Program-made: the position numbers and the translations under genes
In this document: positions 54,520 through 63,453 of the stretch, piece by piece
Layout of the letters: the number at the start of each line of letters is the position of its first letter
Numbering within the stretch: position 1 is the first letter of the stretch
Notes under the pieces: model-generated
What the model saw: only the letters and a program-made list of their open reading frames with translations
What the model was told of the DNA's origin: nothing
Databases searched by the model: none
Assembly: GCF_014639155.1 (NCBI RefSeq)
Contig: NZ_BMFT01000001.1
Span: 248,001 to 312,000 of the forward strand
DNA: 64,000 bases
Direction: 5' to 3'
From: Paenibacillus segetis
Lineage (GTDB): Bacteria > Bacillota > Bacilli > Paenibacillales > Paenibacillaceae

Positions 54520-56913
54520 ATGACGAGCAGTCAGAACAAGCTATACTATACGAAGCCTGCACAGCGATGGGCAGAGGCGCTACCGCTCGGTAACGGAAGA
54601 ATGGGCGCAATGGTGTATGGTGGAGTGCAGCGCGAGCAAATTCAATTGAACGAGGATACGCTGTGGGCCGGTTATCCGCGGGCAGAGCATAATCCAGATG
54701 CCGCTACCCACTTAGGAGAAGCTCGGCGTTTGCTGGCGGAAGAACGATATATAGAAGCTCAGGAGCTAATTGAAGGTAAGATGCTTGGAACTTCGGGTAG
54801 CGGTGTTCAGCCATATCAACCTCTAGGCAACTTATATTTGGATTTCGAAGGGGAATTTGATGATCAAGGATATCGTCGCGAGTTAGACCTGAATACGGCG
54901 ATAGCTACGACCCATATTGGAGAAGGTGCCACCAGTCAGAAGCGTTCTGTATTCATCTCGGCAGTGGATCAAGTCATGGTCGTACACCTTGAAAGTGTAG
55001 ATCCAAAGGGGCTCCATTTAACGGTTACGATGGATTCCGAGCTACGTCATACATTGCAGGACACAGAAGATGGTGGCATGGTCATGGTGGGCCGCTGTCC
55101 GCAACAGGTGCAGAATCATAACAATGAACTGGAATCTATACTCGTATACGATGAAGAAGAGTCTGGGAAGGCCATGCGTTTTGCCGCGGCAATTCAGGTG
55201 TTACATGAAGGTGGCGAAGTGGATTCAGAGGCTACTGGACCAATAAAGGTAAAAGGCGCGAGAACGCTCACGTTGCTGTACACTTCTGCGACGAGCTTCG
55301 ATGGCTTCGATCAAGTACCAGGCACAAGCGGTCGTGATCCTATAGCTATTTGTTCAAAGGTTCTAGAAGCGGCAAAGTGTAAGAGCTACGACACGCTGCT
55401 TGAATCTCACCTCAGCGATTATCAAGCTTTATTTCAGCGAGTGGAGCTGCAACTTTGTGAAATGCAACTAGACACTAAGTTAAACCTAATACCAACTGAT
55501 GAACGGATTCAGGGCGTGATGAGTGGAGTAGAAGATCCCGGATTGATTGCGCTAGTATATCAATACGGACGTTACTTACTAATCTCGAGTTCACGCCCGG
55601 GCACACAAGCAGCGAACCTCCAGGGGATATGGAATGATATGATTCAACCGCCATGGAACTGTGATTACCATTTCAATATTAATCTGCAAATGAACTATTG
55701 GCTTGCCGAGACCAGTAATTTGTCCGAGTGCCATGAGCCCTTGTTCTCGTTGATTGAAGAACAATCGGTGACGGGTGAGGAGACGGCGCGGATTCAGTAC
55801 GACTGCGGTGGTTGGACGGCACACACGATGTCGGATATTTGGCGGACAAATAATGTGGGCAGCCGTGGCGAGGCCGAATGGGCGTATTGGCCGATGGCAG
55901 GAGCATGGCTATGTCAGCATTTATGGGAGCATTATTTATTCACGCAAGATCGTGACTTTCTGGAGCAACGGGCTTGGCCGATTCTAAAAGGGGCAGCGCA
56001 GTTTGTGCTCGATTGGCTCATAGATGACGAACAGGGCCACTTGACCACGAGTCCATCTGTGTCACCGGAGAATAACTTTCTGTCACCAAATGAACAGGTC
56101 GCCGTATCCGTGTCTCAAGGCAGCTCGATGGATATATCGTTGTGTCGTGAGCTACTGACGACGATTGTTGAGGCGGGTGCAATACTGAATCTGGATGAGG
56201 ATTTCGTCCAAAGATGTGAAGCTGCGCGAAGCCGATTGAGACCGCTGGAGATCGGTGCGAACGGGCAAGTCGTTGAGTGGAACCATGATTTCGCCGAGAA
56301 TGATCCGTTGCATCGGCACGTTTCTCATTTGTATGGCATGTATCCAGGCCATGAATTCACGATGGAACGTACGCCTGAGTTCAGTCAGGCCGTCCGTCGC
56401 TCCTTAGAACTTCGGGGGAATGAAGGAACGGGCTGGAGTATGGGATGGAAGGTGGCACTTTGGGCCAGATTGCATGATGGAGATCAGGCATCACAAGTAT
56501 TGCACAACTTCCTGAATCTCGTAGAAGAGGGCGGGTTTGATTACCATAAGGGCGGAATTTACCCGAATCTGTTCTGCGCGCATCCACCGTTTCAAATTGA
56601 CGGTAACTTTGGCGCAACCGCGGGAATAACCGAGCTACTGTTGCAAAGCCATCAACAAGATATTCACCTCTTACCAGCGTTGCCTTCCAGTTGGAGCGAA
56701 GGTAATGTGAAAGGGCTTCGTGCGCGTGGCGGTTACACCGTTGATATAAGCTGGATGGCAGGAGATTTGACGGAAGCGAAGGTGTTGGCAGATCGTGATG
56801 GAACATGTACCGTTCGCTATCGTGATAAGATACTGACGGTTGAATGTATCTCGGGCGTTCCGGTGATCATTGATTATGATCATGGGCGTTTAGTTGTTAG
56901 ATCAGCATTGTGA
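54520..56913 (+). CDS. GH95 alpha-L-fucosidase (or alpha-L-galactosidase)
   Basis: A 797-residue cytoplasmic enzyme of the inverting GH95 family. The N-terminal beta domain has AEALPLGNGRMGAMVYGGV and IQLNEDTLWAGYPR; the barrel has NLQGIWNDMIQPPWNCDYHF followed by NINLQMNYW, LTTSPSVSPENNF and PPFQIDGNFGATAGITELL, all standard family blocks, with the last Asp a likely catalytic residue. GH95 proteins mostly cut alpha-1,2-fucose; some prefer L-galactose. GGTGGAGGT lies 9 bases before ATG 54520; the in-frame TTG at 54511 abuts it. It is the last large gene of the third ABC operon. Confidence 0.92.
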   Translation: MTSSQNKLYYTKPAQRWAEALPLGNGRMGAMVYGGVQREQIQLNEDTLWAGYPRAEHNPDAATHLGEARRLLAEERYIEAQELIEGKMLGTSGSGVQPYQPLGNLYLDFEGEFDDQGYRRELDLNTAIATTHIGEGATSQKRSVFISAVDQVMVVHLESVDPKGLHLTVTMDSELRHTLQDTEDGGMVMVGRCPQQVQNHNNELESILVYDEEESGKAMRFAAAIQVLHEGGEVDSEATGPIKVKGARTLTLLYTSATSFDGFDQVPGTSGRDPIAICSKVLEAAKCKSYDTLLESHLSDYQALFQRVELQLCEMQLDTKLNLIPTDERIQGVMSGVEDPGLIALVYQYGRYLLISSSRPGTQAANLQGIWNDMIQPPWNCDYHFNINLQMNYWLAETSNLSECHEPLFSLIEEQSVTGEETARIQYDCGGWTAHTMSDIWRTNNVGSRGEAEWAYWPMAGAWLCQHLWEHYLFTQDRDFLEQRAWPILKGAAQFVLDWLIDDEQGHLTTSPSVSPENNFLSPNEQVAVSVSQGSSMDISLCRELLTTIVEAGAILNLDEDFVQRCEAARSRLRPLEIGANGQVVEWNHDFAENDPLHRHVSHLYGMYPGHEFTMERTPEFSQAVRRSLELRGNEGTGWSMGWKVALWARLHDGDQASQVLHNFLNLVEEGGFDYHKGGIYPNLFCAHPPFQIDGNFGATAGITELLLQSHQQDIHLLPALPSSWSEGNVKGLRARGGYTVDISWMAGDLTEAKVLADRDGTCTVRYRDKILTVECISGVPVIIDYDHGRLVVRSAL

Positions 56914-57003
56914 AAATAGAACGGCGAACGATCTCCTTGCGTTAGCGTAAGCAGCATCTTATTAATTAGTTTGGATCAGATTGGTATGGAGGATTTGGTT
57001 CAT

Positions 57004-57141
57004 ATGACCCCGTTGTCATGGGGGGTGTCAGAAGAGCTTGTAGCGGAAGTTACGAATAAGCAGCATACTGATAAGCAGCATACTGAGATCACCTTTGACT
57101 TTTCTATCCTGTGTGGACAGAAAAAAAGTAACCTGAAATAG
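57004..57141 (+). CDS. Small ORF (45 residues) with a 15-bp tandem repeat
   Basis: A short open frame after the GH95 gene, with GGAGG 11 bases upstream of its ATG. It encodes KQHTD-KQHTE from two nearly identical 15-base units (AAGCAGCATACTGAT and AAGCAGCATACTGAG). There is no recognisable domain and no membrane segment. It may be a remnant or a chance ORF; its reality is unproven. Confidence 0.25.
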   Translation: MTPLSWGVSEELVAEVTNKQHTDKQHTEITFDFSILCGQKKSNLK

Positions 57142-57143
57142 AG

Positions 57144-57192
57144 AAAAACCGAAAGCTGGACACCATTCCTAGTGTCTAACTTTCGGTTTTTT
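57144..57192. terminator. Bidirectional terminator
   Basis: AAAAACCGAAAG...GGACAC pairs with GTGTCT...CTTTCGGTTTTT (about 18 of 20 positions) with an 8-base loop. It ends with a T run on the plus strand and an A run for the minus strand, between convergent transcripts. Confidence 0.85.
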
Positions 57193-57206
57193 GCAATATT
57201 CAAAGC

Positions 57207-58799
57207 TTACTCCTGTGCCGCTCTATTTTCCTGTTCACGCAGATCTATTCTCCGTATTTTACCGGAAGATGTCTTCGGAAGGTCTTGGATAAATTCGATT
57301 TTACGCGGATATTTGTAAGGGGCTGTCCACTCTTTGACATGCGACTGAAGCTCCTTAACAAGCTCTGGAGAAGCGGCTGAAGCATCCTTCAGCACGACAA
57401 ATGCTTTTACGATATGACCACGGATTTCATCGGGGCTCGCAACTACAGCACATTCTTTAACTGATGCGTGCTTCATAAGCGCTTCCTCTACTTCAAAGGG
57501 TCCAATCGTGTAGCCTGAGCTGATGATAATATCGTCTCCCCGGCCCTCGAACCAGAAATAGCCGTCTTCATCTTTGCGGGCACGGTCGCCTGTTACAAAA
57601 TAACTCCCGTGCGAGCAGTTGGCTTTACGCTCAGGGTCCTTGAAATAGGTCTTAAATAACGCCGGCATGTCCAAATGCACAGCAATATCTCCAACTACAC
57701 CCGCGGGAAGCGGATTACCTTCCTCATCGATTACTTCTACAAGGCCGGGAGCAATCGATTTGCCCATGGAACCAGCTCGAATCGGGGTTTCCTTGAGGGT
57801 TCCGATGATTAGAGTACTTTCTGTTTGTCCGTAGCCGTCCCGAATGGTGATATCGAAATGGCGCTGGAAGGTGTCAATGACTTCCTGATTTAAAGGTTCT
57901 CCAGCGGATACCGCACAGCGCAGGTGAGACAAGTCATACTGATCTAATCCTTCAGTCTTAGCCATTAAGCGGTATTCCGTTGGGGTACAGCACAATACTT
58001 GGATACCTTGATCTTGAAGGAGTTGCAAATATCGATTCGGCGCAAATGATCCATTATATACGAAACCTGTAGCTCCGTTTCCAAGTACGGTCAAGAAGGG
58101 GCTCCAGATCCATTTTTGCCAACCTGGTGCAGCTGTTGCCCAGACAATATCGGATGCTTGAATATCCAGCCATAACGACGAAGTGATCCGTAGGTGAGCA
58201 TAACCCCAGCCGTGACTGTGAACGACAGCCTTGGGATTGCCTGTAGTTCCGGAAGTATAGGCCAGAATGGCAATATCATCTCTGTGGCTTGCGACTGCTT
58301 CGAAAGTATCAGGCTGACCTACCATTAATGACTCCAAGTCAATCCAGCCAGATCCGACTTTTCCTTTATTTCCAGAAACGGAGAGACGGTAATTTAAAGC
58401 GGGTAACTCTTCGGTAATTTTATCAACTTCATGGGCAACCTCTGACCATGCGATAACAGCTTTGGCCTCAGAATGCTGAAGGCGGTAGGACAAATCCTTG
58501 GCCCGAAGCATTTCGGAAGAAGGAATAATGGCAAGCCCAAGCTTTAGACAAGCCATGTAGATGACATAAGCGATAATTCTGCGTGGAACCATAACGAGAA
58601 CAGGATCACCTTGACGAAGGCCCAGACCAGCTAAACCTCTAGCGAGCCGATTAGCCTGCTTGCGCAGTTCTCCATAAGTAATCTCCTCGTAGTCACCGTC
58701 TTCACTTAACCATTTAAGTGCAATCTTATCGGAAGGATGTTTGTCCATTTCCGAAGTGAGATTGTAGTATTCTGGTGCGATCCATTGCTTATTGTCCAA
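57207..58799 (-). CDS. AMP-forming acyl-CoA synthetase
   Basis: About 530 residues of the ANL superfamily. ITYGELRKQANRLARGLAGL is the usual N-terminal block, ILAYTSGTTGNPKAVVHSHG is the phosphate-binding loop, DGYGQTEST (motif A5) and YFVTGDRARKDEDGYFWFEG (A7-A8) follow, and PKTSSGKIRR near the C-terminus has the adenylation Lys. The WQKWIWSPF segment resembles acetyl- or medium-chain acyl-CoA ligases (AcsA/MbcS-like). It activates a carboxylic acid to acyl-CoA. AGGAG abuts the ATG at 58808, so TTG 58799 at 9 bases is the better start. It is divergent from the thiamin genes. Confidence 0.88.
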   Translation of the reverse strand: MDNKQWIAPEYYNLTSEMDKHPSDKIALKWLSEDGDYEEITYGELRKQANRLARGLAGLGLRQGDPVLVMVPRRIIAYVIYMACLKLGLAIIPSSEMLRAKDLSYRLQHSEAKAVIAWSEVAHEVDKITEELPALNYRLSVSGNKGKVGSGWIDLESLMVGQPDTFEAVASHRDDIAILAYTSGTTGNPKAVVHSHGWGYAHLRITSSLWLDIQASDIVWATAAPGWQKWIWSPFLTVLGNGATGFVYNGSFAPNRYLQLLQDQGIQVLCCTPTEYRLMAKTEGLDQYDLSHLRCAVSAGEPLNQEVIDTFQRHFDITIRDGYGQTESTLIIGTLKETPIRAGSMGKSIAPGLVEVIDEEGNPLPAGVVGDIAVHLDMPALFKTYFKDPERKANCSHGSYFVTGDRARKDEDGYFWFEGRGDDIIISSGYTIGPFEVEEALMKHASVKECAVVASPDEIRGHIVKAFVVLKDASAASPELVKELQSHVKEWTAPYKYPRKIEFIQDLPKTSSGKIRRIDLREQENRAAQE

Positions 58800-58999
58800 A
58801 ATGAGCATCTCCTATTTAAAAAATGATGGATATAGCTAATAAAGATAGTATAGCACGTTATCTTAGTATCAGGTACTAACGCTTGGGTGCATTTGAATAT
58901 TGACTAGTATAACCTGACATAGATGACTAAATTGTTTGATGTCTAATATTTGACTTTTGTGGTAATGACAAGTACAGTAGTAGTGAATTAAATAGGAAG

Positions 59000-59088
59000 T
59001 CCACTAGGGGAGCCGTTAGCGGCTGAGACAAGAGCATTTCTTGGACCCTTTGAACCTGATCTAGTTCGTACTAGCGGAGGAAAGTGGA
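59000..59088 (+). ncRNA. TPP riboswitch (THI box)
   Basis: Closing stem TCCACT / AGTGGA, then AGGGGAGCC, the invariant GCTGAGA, GACCC, TTTGAACCTGATCTAGTT and CTAGCG-GAGGAAAGTGG appear in the order of the TPP aptamer. It is followed 55 bases on by a perfect terminator, so binding of thiamin pyrophosphate should cause premature termination and shut off tenA and perhaps the genes after it. Confidence 0.95.
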
Positions 59089-59142
59089 GTCGGATCCTAC
59101 CATACTCTTTACGCAATTCTATTTGTGTAAGGTTTATTGATG

Positions 59143-59173
59143 AAGCCGCTCCATATCTGGAGCGGCTTTTTGT
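59143..59173 (+). terminator. Riboswitch-controlled terminator
   Basis: AAGCCGCTCCA / TGGAGCGGCTT, 11 bp with a 4-base loop, and a T run. It is the expression platform of the TPP riboswitch. Confidence 0.88.
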
Positions 59174-59246
59174 GTATGGTTTTCTTGAAGAGCTACGTTC
59201 CTAAGGACAGGACTTCCTAACCCTATAATCTCGGAGGTGGAGGAAG

Positions 59247-59933
59247 ATGAGTTTCACGCAAGAGCTCCGTCAGCAGGCGGATGGTATTTTTCAAGCGATC
59301 TTTAAGCATCCCTTTGTGAGAGGTATCGCGAGTGGTGATTTGAAGAAGGAACAATTGATTCATTACATCAAACAGGATTTTGAGTATTTGAATGCGTACA
59401 TGCGGATTTATGGTATCGCAATATCCAAATGTTCGAATCGTGAGGAGATTGCGGTGTTTAATGAGCAGATTTCTTTTATACTACATAGCGAAATTCACCC
59501 ACACCAGAACTTCTGCGATGTGGCCGGAGTTAGCTATGAGCAATTGCAAGGATATCCTCTGGCTCCATCCGCACATCATTATATTCGTCATATGTTGACG
59601 ATAGCGCATGAAGGCAGCTTAGGTGAAATTATGGCGGTATTACTGCCATGTCCGTGGACATATCAGGAGATTGGGCGGCAGTTACTAGAGGAAGTTAAGC
59701 CTACGGAATCGCATAAATTCTATGAGTGGATGCATTTTTATGGCGACTCTTCCGTACTTACGACGACAACTAAATTTTGCGAGAGTTTAGATGAATGGGC
59801 GGCGGGAACGACCGAATTAGAACGTCAGAAGATGAGAGAGCATTTCTTGTTAAGTTGTCAGTTAGAGTACATGTTCTGGGATATGGCTTATAAGCTGGAG
59901 GATTGGCCGGTTCGAATGACGGCGGAGGTATAA
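59247..59933 (+). CDS. tenA: Aminopyrimidine aminohydrolase / thiaminase II
   Basis: A 228-residue helical protein. Catalytic residues line up with Bacillus subtilis TenA: Asp44 and Tyr47 in IKQDFEYL, Cys135 in LLPCPWTYQEIG and a Glu near 207 in QLEYMFWDMAY. It hydrolyses aminomethyl-pyrimidine from degraded thiamin to hydroxymethyl-pyrimidine (HMP), salvaging base-damaged vitamin. It follows the TPP riboswitch, with GGAGG upstream of the ATG, and feeds ThiD encoded downstream. Confidence 0.95.
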   Translation: MSFTQELRQQADGIFQAIFKHPFVRGIASGDLKKEQLIHYIKQDFEYLNAYMRIYGIAISKCSNREEIAVFNEQISFILHSEIHPHQNFCDVAGVSYEQLQGYPLAPSAHHYIRHMLTIAHEGSLGEIMAVLLPCPWTYQEIGRQLLEEVKPTESHKFYEWMHFYGDSSVLTTTTKFCESLDEWAAGTTELERQKMREHFLLSCQLEYMFWDMAYKLEDWPVRMTAEV

Positions 59934-60285
59934 GGGAAATAGTGTGTGGAAAAATGCCGAAAACCCAACTTCTTTCCTTCTATTAACGGGAAATCCTCCA
60001 GTTAAATTAATCTGAGAGCCCATCTTTCCCTGATGAACTGGAATAACTCCTGTTAATTCAACCGATTTTCGATCATGCAGGGGTTATACCGCCAATTAGA
60101 TGGAGAAATTCCAGTTAAGTTGTTCAATTAATTGGTATGCAGTCACATTAGATGGAGGAATTCCCGCTATTCACATACTTTCGCATTCATTCACACTCTA
60201 ACTCACTCTATTAAGCACACCACGTTGGGAATTTATCGGTAGGTAAACCCATTAATATCTGAATAAGAAGAGAGGATGATGAATT
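59934..60285. repeat. Cluster of four related repeats in the tenA-thiM gap
   Basis: Four copies of a degenerate element related to TTAACNGGAATTNCTCCATC: plus-oriented at 59982-60008 and 60036-60058, minus-oriented at 60094-60121 and 60147-60170. The copies share GGA-AA/AT-CTCC-type cores with flanking TTAA or CTAATT. Opposing orientation would let the transcript fold into large hairpins. The stretch contains no gene. Confidence 0.55.
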
Positions 60286-61155
60286 ATGTGTAATCTTGAA
60301 AACGAAATTTCTGCGATTCTTACGAAGGTTCAAAAAGTGAAACCATTGGTTCATAATATGACGAATGTAGTAGTTACTAACTTTACGGCTAACGGACTGT
60401 ATGCGCTTGGAGCCTCACCGGTTATGGCCTATGCACCCGAAGAAGTTGGGGATATGGCAAAAATCGCGGGTGCATTGGTGCTTAATCTTGGTACCCTAAG
60501 CAGTGAACAGGTGGAGGCTATGATTATCGCCGGATTATCCGCAAATGCCCATGGCGTTCCGGTGTTGTTGGACCCCGTAGGGGCGGGAGCCACGAAGTTC
60601 CGCACAGAATCCGCACTACGAATTCTGCGTGAGGTGAAGGTCTCTATGCTCCGAGGTAATGCGGCGGAGATCGCGCATCTCGTAGGAGAAGCACGTGAGA
60701 TCAAGGGAGTGGACGCAGGAGCCAGTGGTCCAGATGAGAATACGGAATTAGCAGTCCGGGCCGCACAAGAATTAAATACGGTGGTTGCTATCACAGGAGT
60801 AGAAGATGTTATTACCGATGGGATCACATGCCGGACCATTCGCGGTGGAGATGCGCTGCTGACACAGGTAACGGGAGCAGGCTGTTTATTGACGTCCGTG
60901 TTAGGTGCTTTTGCAGCGGTTGAGAAGGACCTCGTATTGGCTGGTACTGCGGGGCTTGCATTCTACGGTGCCGCCGCATCACGCGCCGCAGAACGAACAG
61001 CAACACTTGGACCGGGGAGCTTCCAGGTTGCTTTCCTGGATGAACTGGCCAAGCTGCATCCGCACTCGTTGAAGGGCCAAGTTGCGGTCTCTGAAGTTCC
61101 GGTAGCATTAATTTCAACATCAACATCTTCGTCAGCTGGAGATGCACTGAGATGA
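60286..61155 (+). CDS. thiM: Hydroxyethylthiazole kinase
   Basis: A 289-residue enzyme phosphorylating salvaged thiazole alcohol. [20 protein letters not shown] at the start (substrate pocket), [14 protein letters not shown] and LRGNAAEI (nucleotide-binding region), and [15 protein letters not shown] with catalytic Cys are diagnostic. A Ser/Thr-rich tail extends slightly past the usual end. The stop overlaps the thiD start by 4 bases (ATGA). Confidence 0.95.
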   Translation: MCNLENEISAILTKVQKVKPLVHNMTNVVVTNFTANGLYALGASPVMAYAPEEVGDMAKIAGALVLNLGTLSSEQVEAMIIAGLSANAHGVPVLLDPVGAGATKFRTESALRILREVKVSMLRGNAAEIAHLVGEAREIKGVDAGASGPDENTELAVRAAQELNTVVAITGVEDVITDGITCRTIRGGDALLTQVTGAGCLLTSVLGAFAAVEKDLVLAGTAGLAFYGAAASRAAERTATLGPGSFQVAFLDELAKLHPHSLKGQVAVSEVPVALISTSTSSSAGDALR

Positions 61156-61964
61156 ATGTACCTAAAGCGCTGACGATTGCTGGATCGGATTGTGGTGGCG
61201 GGGCCGGGATTCAAGCCGATCTCAAAACCTTTCAGGAGCTGGAGGTATATGGCATGTCGGCCATTACCGCCGTTACGGTGCAGAACACTTTAGGCGTTCA
61301 GGGCGTATATCCGCTGCCGCCGGAAGCTACTGCTGAGCAGATTGATGCGGTAGGCTCCGATATTGGTGTCGATGCTTTGAAGACGGGGATGCTGTTTAGT
61401 GCAGAGATTATTCAGGCTGTAGCTGAACGTATTCCAGCGTTTGGTTGGAAGAATGTCGTTGTTGATCCGGTGATGATCGCCAAAGGAGGATCACAGTTAT
61501 TGCTTCCGGATGCAGTGCAGGCACTACAGCATTATTTGTTGCCGCTTGCTGCTGTGGTTACGCCGAATATACCAGAGGCTGAGACGTTATCTGGTATCGA
61601 CATCCGAACGATGGAGGATCGCCATGAAGCCGCTAAGCGCATCTGCGCATATGGACCGAAGATGGTCGTCATCAAAGGTGGGCACGCCGAGAACCATGAG
61701 CAATCGGTCGATCTGCTCTTTGATGGAACGAATTTTACGGAGATGGCGGGTAAGCGTATAGACACCGTTCATACACATGGAACGGGTTGTACCTTCTCGG
61801 CGGCGATTACCGCAGGACTGGCGAAGGGGTTACCTGTAATCGAGGCGACCATGACCGCACGTGCTTTCATTCAAGCTGCGATTGAAGATAGCTTAGTACT
61901 GGGGCAAGGTCATGGCCCAACGAATCACTGGGCTTATCGTCGTAGAGGGGAGATCAGTCGATGA
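61152..61964 (+). CDS. thiD: Hydroxymethylpyrimidine/phosphomethylpyrimidine kinase
   Basis: A 270-residue ribokinase-fold enzyme adding two phosphates to [36 protein letters not shown] and [19 protein letters not shown] (with the catalytic Cys in place) are family blocks. It starts on ATGA overlapping thiM and ends on ATGA overlapping thiE, so the three genes are translationally coupled. Confidence 0.95.
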   Translation: MNVPKALTIAGSDCGGGAGIQADLKTFQELEVYGMSAITAVTVQNTLGVQGVYPLPPEATAEQIDAVGSDIGVDALKTGMLFSAEIIQAVAERIPAFGWKNVVVDPVMIAKGGSQLLLPDAVQALQHYLLPLAAVVTPNIPEAETLSGIDIRTMEDRHEAAKRICAYGPKMVVIKGGHAENHEQSVDLLFDGTNFTEMAGKRIDTVHTHGTGCTFSAAITAGLAKGLPVIEATMTARAFIQAAIEDSLVLGQGHGPTNHWAYRRRGEISR

Positions 61965-62632
61965 GTAGCAGATTCTCTGCCGAACAAATGCGTCAATATT
62001 TGAGGATGTACTTAGTTATTGGCAGTGTCAATTGCCGTGAAGAACCTGTACGCGTAGTGAAAGAGGCTTTGGCTGGAGGAGCTACATTGGTCCAGTTTCG
62101 TGAAAAGGGCCCCGGAGCCCTAACGGGTGCCCCTATGCTTGAGCTGGCCCTTCAAATACAAGTTGCCTGTCGCCTTGCTGGAGTGCCTTTTATCGTCAAT
62201 GACGATATAGACCTCGCTCTAACGATCGGAGCAGATGGTGTCCATATCGGGCAAGACGATGCATTAGCCAGCGTAGTTCGTTACCAGATCGGAGACCGAA
62301 TTCTAGGTGTATCTGCACACACCGTGGAAGAAGCCAAGATAGCGACTAGACAGGGTGCCGATTATCTTGGCATCGGCCCGATCTATCCAACGATCTCCAA
62401 GGATGATGCCCATGCCGTACAGGGTACCGGAATTATTCAGGAAATGCGAAAGCAGGGGATTGAGCTACCGATGGTTGGGATTGGTGGAATCACTCCAGAG
62501 CGTGTAAGTGATGTTATCACCACTGGTGCGGATGGAGTTGCTGTGATCTCAGCGATAACACAGGCCACAAATGTACGAAAAACTGTGGAGCTGATCAACA
62601 GGAAGGTAAACCAAGCGAGTATGGGGGTATGA
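61961..62632 (+). CDS. thiE: Thiamin-phosphate synthase
   Basis: A 223-residue TIM-barrel enzyme joining HMP-PP and thiazole phosphate. TLVQFREKGPG (pyrophosphate-binding), FIVNDDIDLAL, ADGVHIGQDD (metal-binding Asp), GVSAHTVEEA and MVGIGGITPERVSDV are conserved. It closes the salvage set tenA-thiM-thiD-thiE; de novo thiC/thiG are not in this window. A terminator follows after about 120 bases. Confidence 0.95.
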   Translation: MSSRFSAEQMRQYLRMYLVIGSVNCREEPVRVVKEALAGGATLVQFREKGPGALTGAPMLELALQIQVACRLAGVPFIVNDDIDLALTIGADGVHIGQDDALASVVRYQIGDRILGVSAHTVEEAKIATRQGADYLGIGPIYPTISKDDAHAVQGTGIIQEMRKQGIELPMVGIGGITPERVSDVITTGADGVAVISAITQATNVRKTVELINRKVNQASMGV

Positions 62633-62753
62633 ATGTAACTATCACGTGTTTACATGCAGATAAATGAACGTAAGTGTTAGGACTAACGTCGTCCTCTATG
62701 AGATGGAGTAGTGAACATCTTAATGAGAAAATGGATTGGTGTACCCTAAATAC

Positions 62754-62800
62754 AGCCGCCTGAAGAATCCCTCTTACATATAGGGATTTTTCAAGCGGCT
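62754..62800. terminator. Bidirectional terminator after thiE
   Basis: AGCCGCcTGAAgAATCCCT pairs with AGGGATTttTCAaGCGGCT (few mismatches) around a 10-base loop, between convergent thiE and prepilin peptidase genes. Confidence 0.7.
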
Positions 62801-63213
62801 ATTACATAACATATCAATGTTGAAATGGATAAGAATGGGGCAAACGGAACAGAGGCTACCTTTGTCTGAAAGAATAGTCTTAGTACTAGGACATATAACA
62901 ATACAATAATACAACTTAATAAAAGTACGTAGAGATTCATTAACCAACCTATCCATGCTCCGATTGCGGATAGAAGCTTAATATCGCCAGCCCCAATGGG
63001 ATAGTTGAATTTGGACTTGGCTATGAGTAAAAGTATCGAAGGGATGAATATCCCAATCAGTGCTGTGTAGAAGGAATGATGTAATAAGTTATAGAGAATT
63101 CCTAATACTAGTATAATAACAACGATAACGTTGGGGATAGTTCTTTTCTGTATATCGCTCATACTAGATAGAAGCAAGAGAATACACAAGGCAATAGGTA
63201 AAAACAATATCAT
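62791..63213 (-). CDS. Prepilin peptidase-like membrane protein (A24 family, TadV/CpaA type)
   Basis: A 140-residue, highly hydrophobic protein. The two catalytic Asp motifs of A24 peptidases are present: SDIQKRTIPN near the start and GAGDIKLLSAIG in the middle, with several membrane helices around them. It is the short form without the N-methylation domain, typical of Tad/competence-like pilin processing. ATG 63213 follows GGTGGTG by 6 bases; a TTG at 63228 would add five residues. No pilus genes are visible in this window, so its substrate lies elsewhere. Confidence 0.82.
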   Translation of the reverse strand: MILFLPIALCILLLLSSMSDIQKRTIPNVIVVIILVLGILYNLLHHSFYTALIGIFIPSILLLIAKSKFNYPIGAGDIKLLSAIGAWIGWLMNLYVLLLSCIIVLLYVLVLRLFFQTKVASVPFAPFLSISTLICYVIAA

Positions 63214-63352
63214 GAAGGGCACCACCAATTCTAAATAAAGGGTAATAAAAAGAGCTAATCTAAATTTATCACATTGTTGTATGAAATGGTGTGTTCTGGT
63301 AAAATATCAACAAAAGTATTCATTTTTGGAATAATATTATATAAATAGCATG

Positions 63353-63425
63353 AAAATCCCGTCATCACATCCAAGTCTAGTTCATCGAGTGAACAGCTAG
63401 ACGAAGGAGTCAAGGCGGGATTTTT
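63353..63425 (+). terminator. Branched terminator-like leader before the last gene
   Basis: An outer stem AAAATCCCG (63353-63361) / CGGGATTTT (63416-63424) encloses a second hairpin (GTCTAG...CTAGAC, 63375-63402, with inner TTCA/TGAA) and runs into a T stretch. As it lies 30 bases before the next start codon, it may be an attenuator or a small structured RNA. It does not match any riboswitch class I know. Confidence 0.5.
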
Positions 63426-63453
63426 ACGTTTGCATAGAGCAGGGAGGAATAGG

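Larger units (their letters stand above)
58809..59246. promoter_or_regulatory. Divergent region: promoter, TPP riboswitch, terminator
   Basis: The right half holds the thiamin promoter (TTGACT 58950-58955, 17 bases, TACAGT 58973-58978), the riboswitch (59000-59088) and its terminator (59143-59173). The left half should hold the acyl-CoA synthetase promoter, which I could not place. Confidence 0.6.

Noticed and set aside
59982-60170. CRISPR-like array reading of the four repeats
   Set aside because: Copies are degenerate, inverted relative to one another and unevenly spaced, and no cas genes are present.
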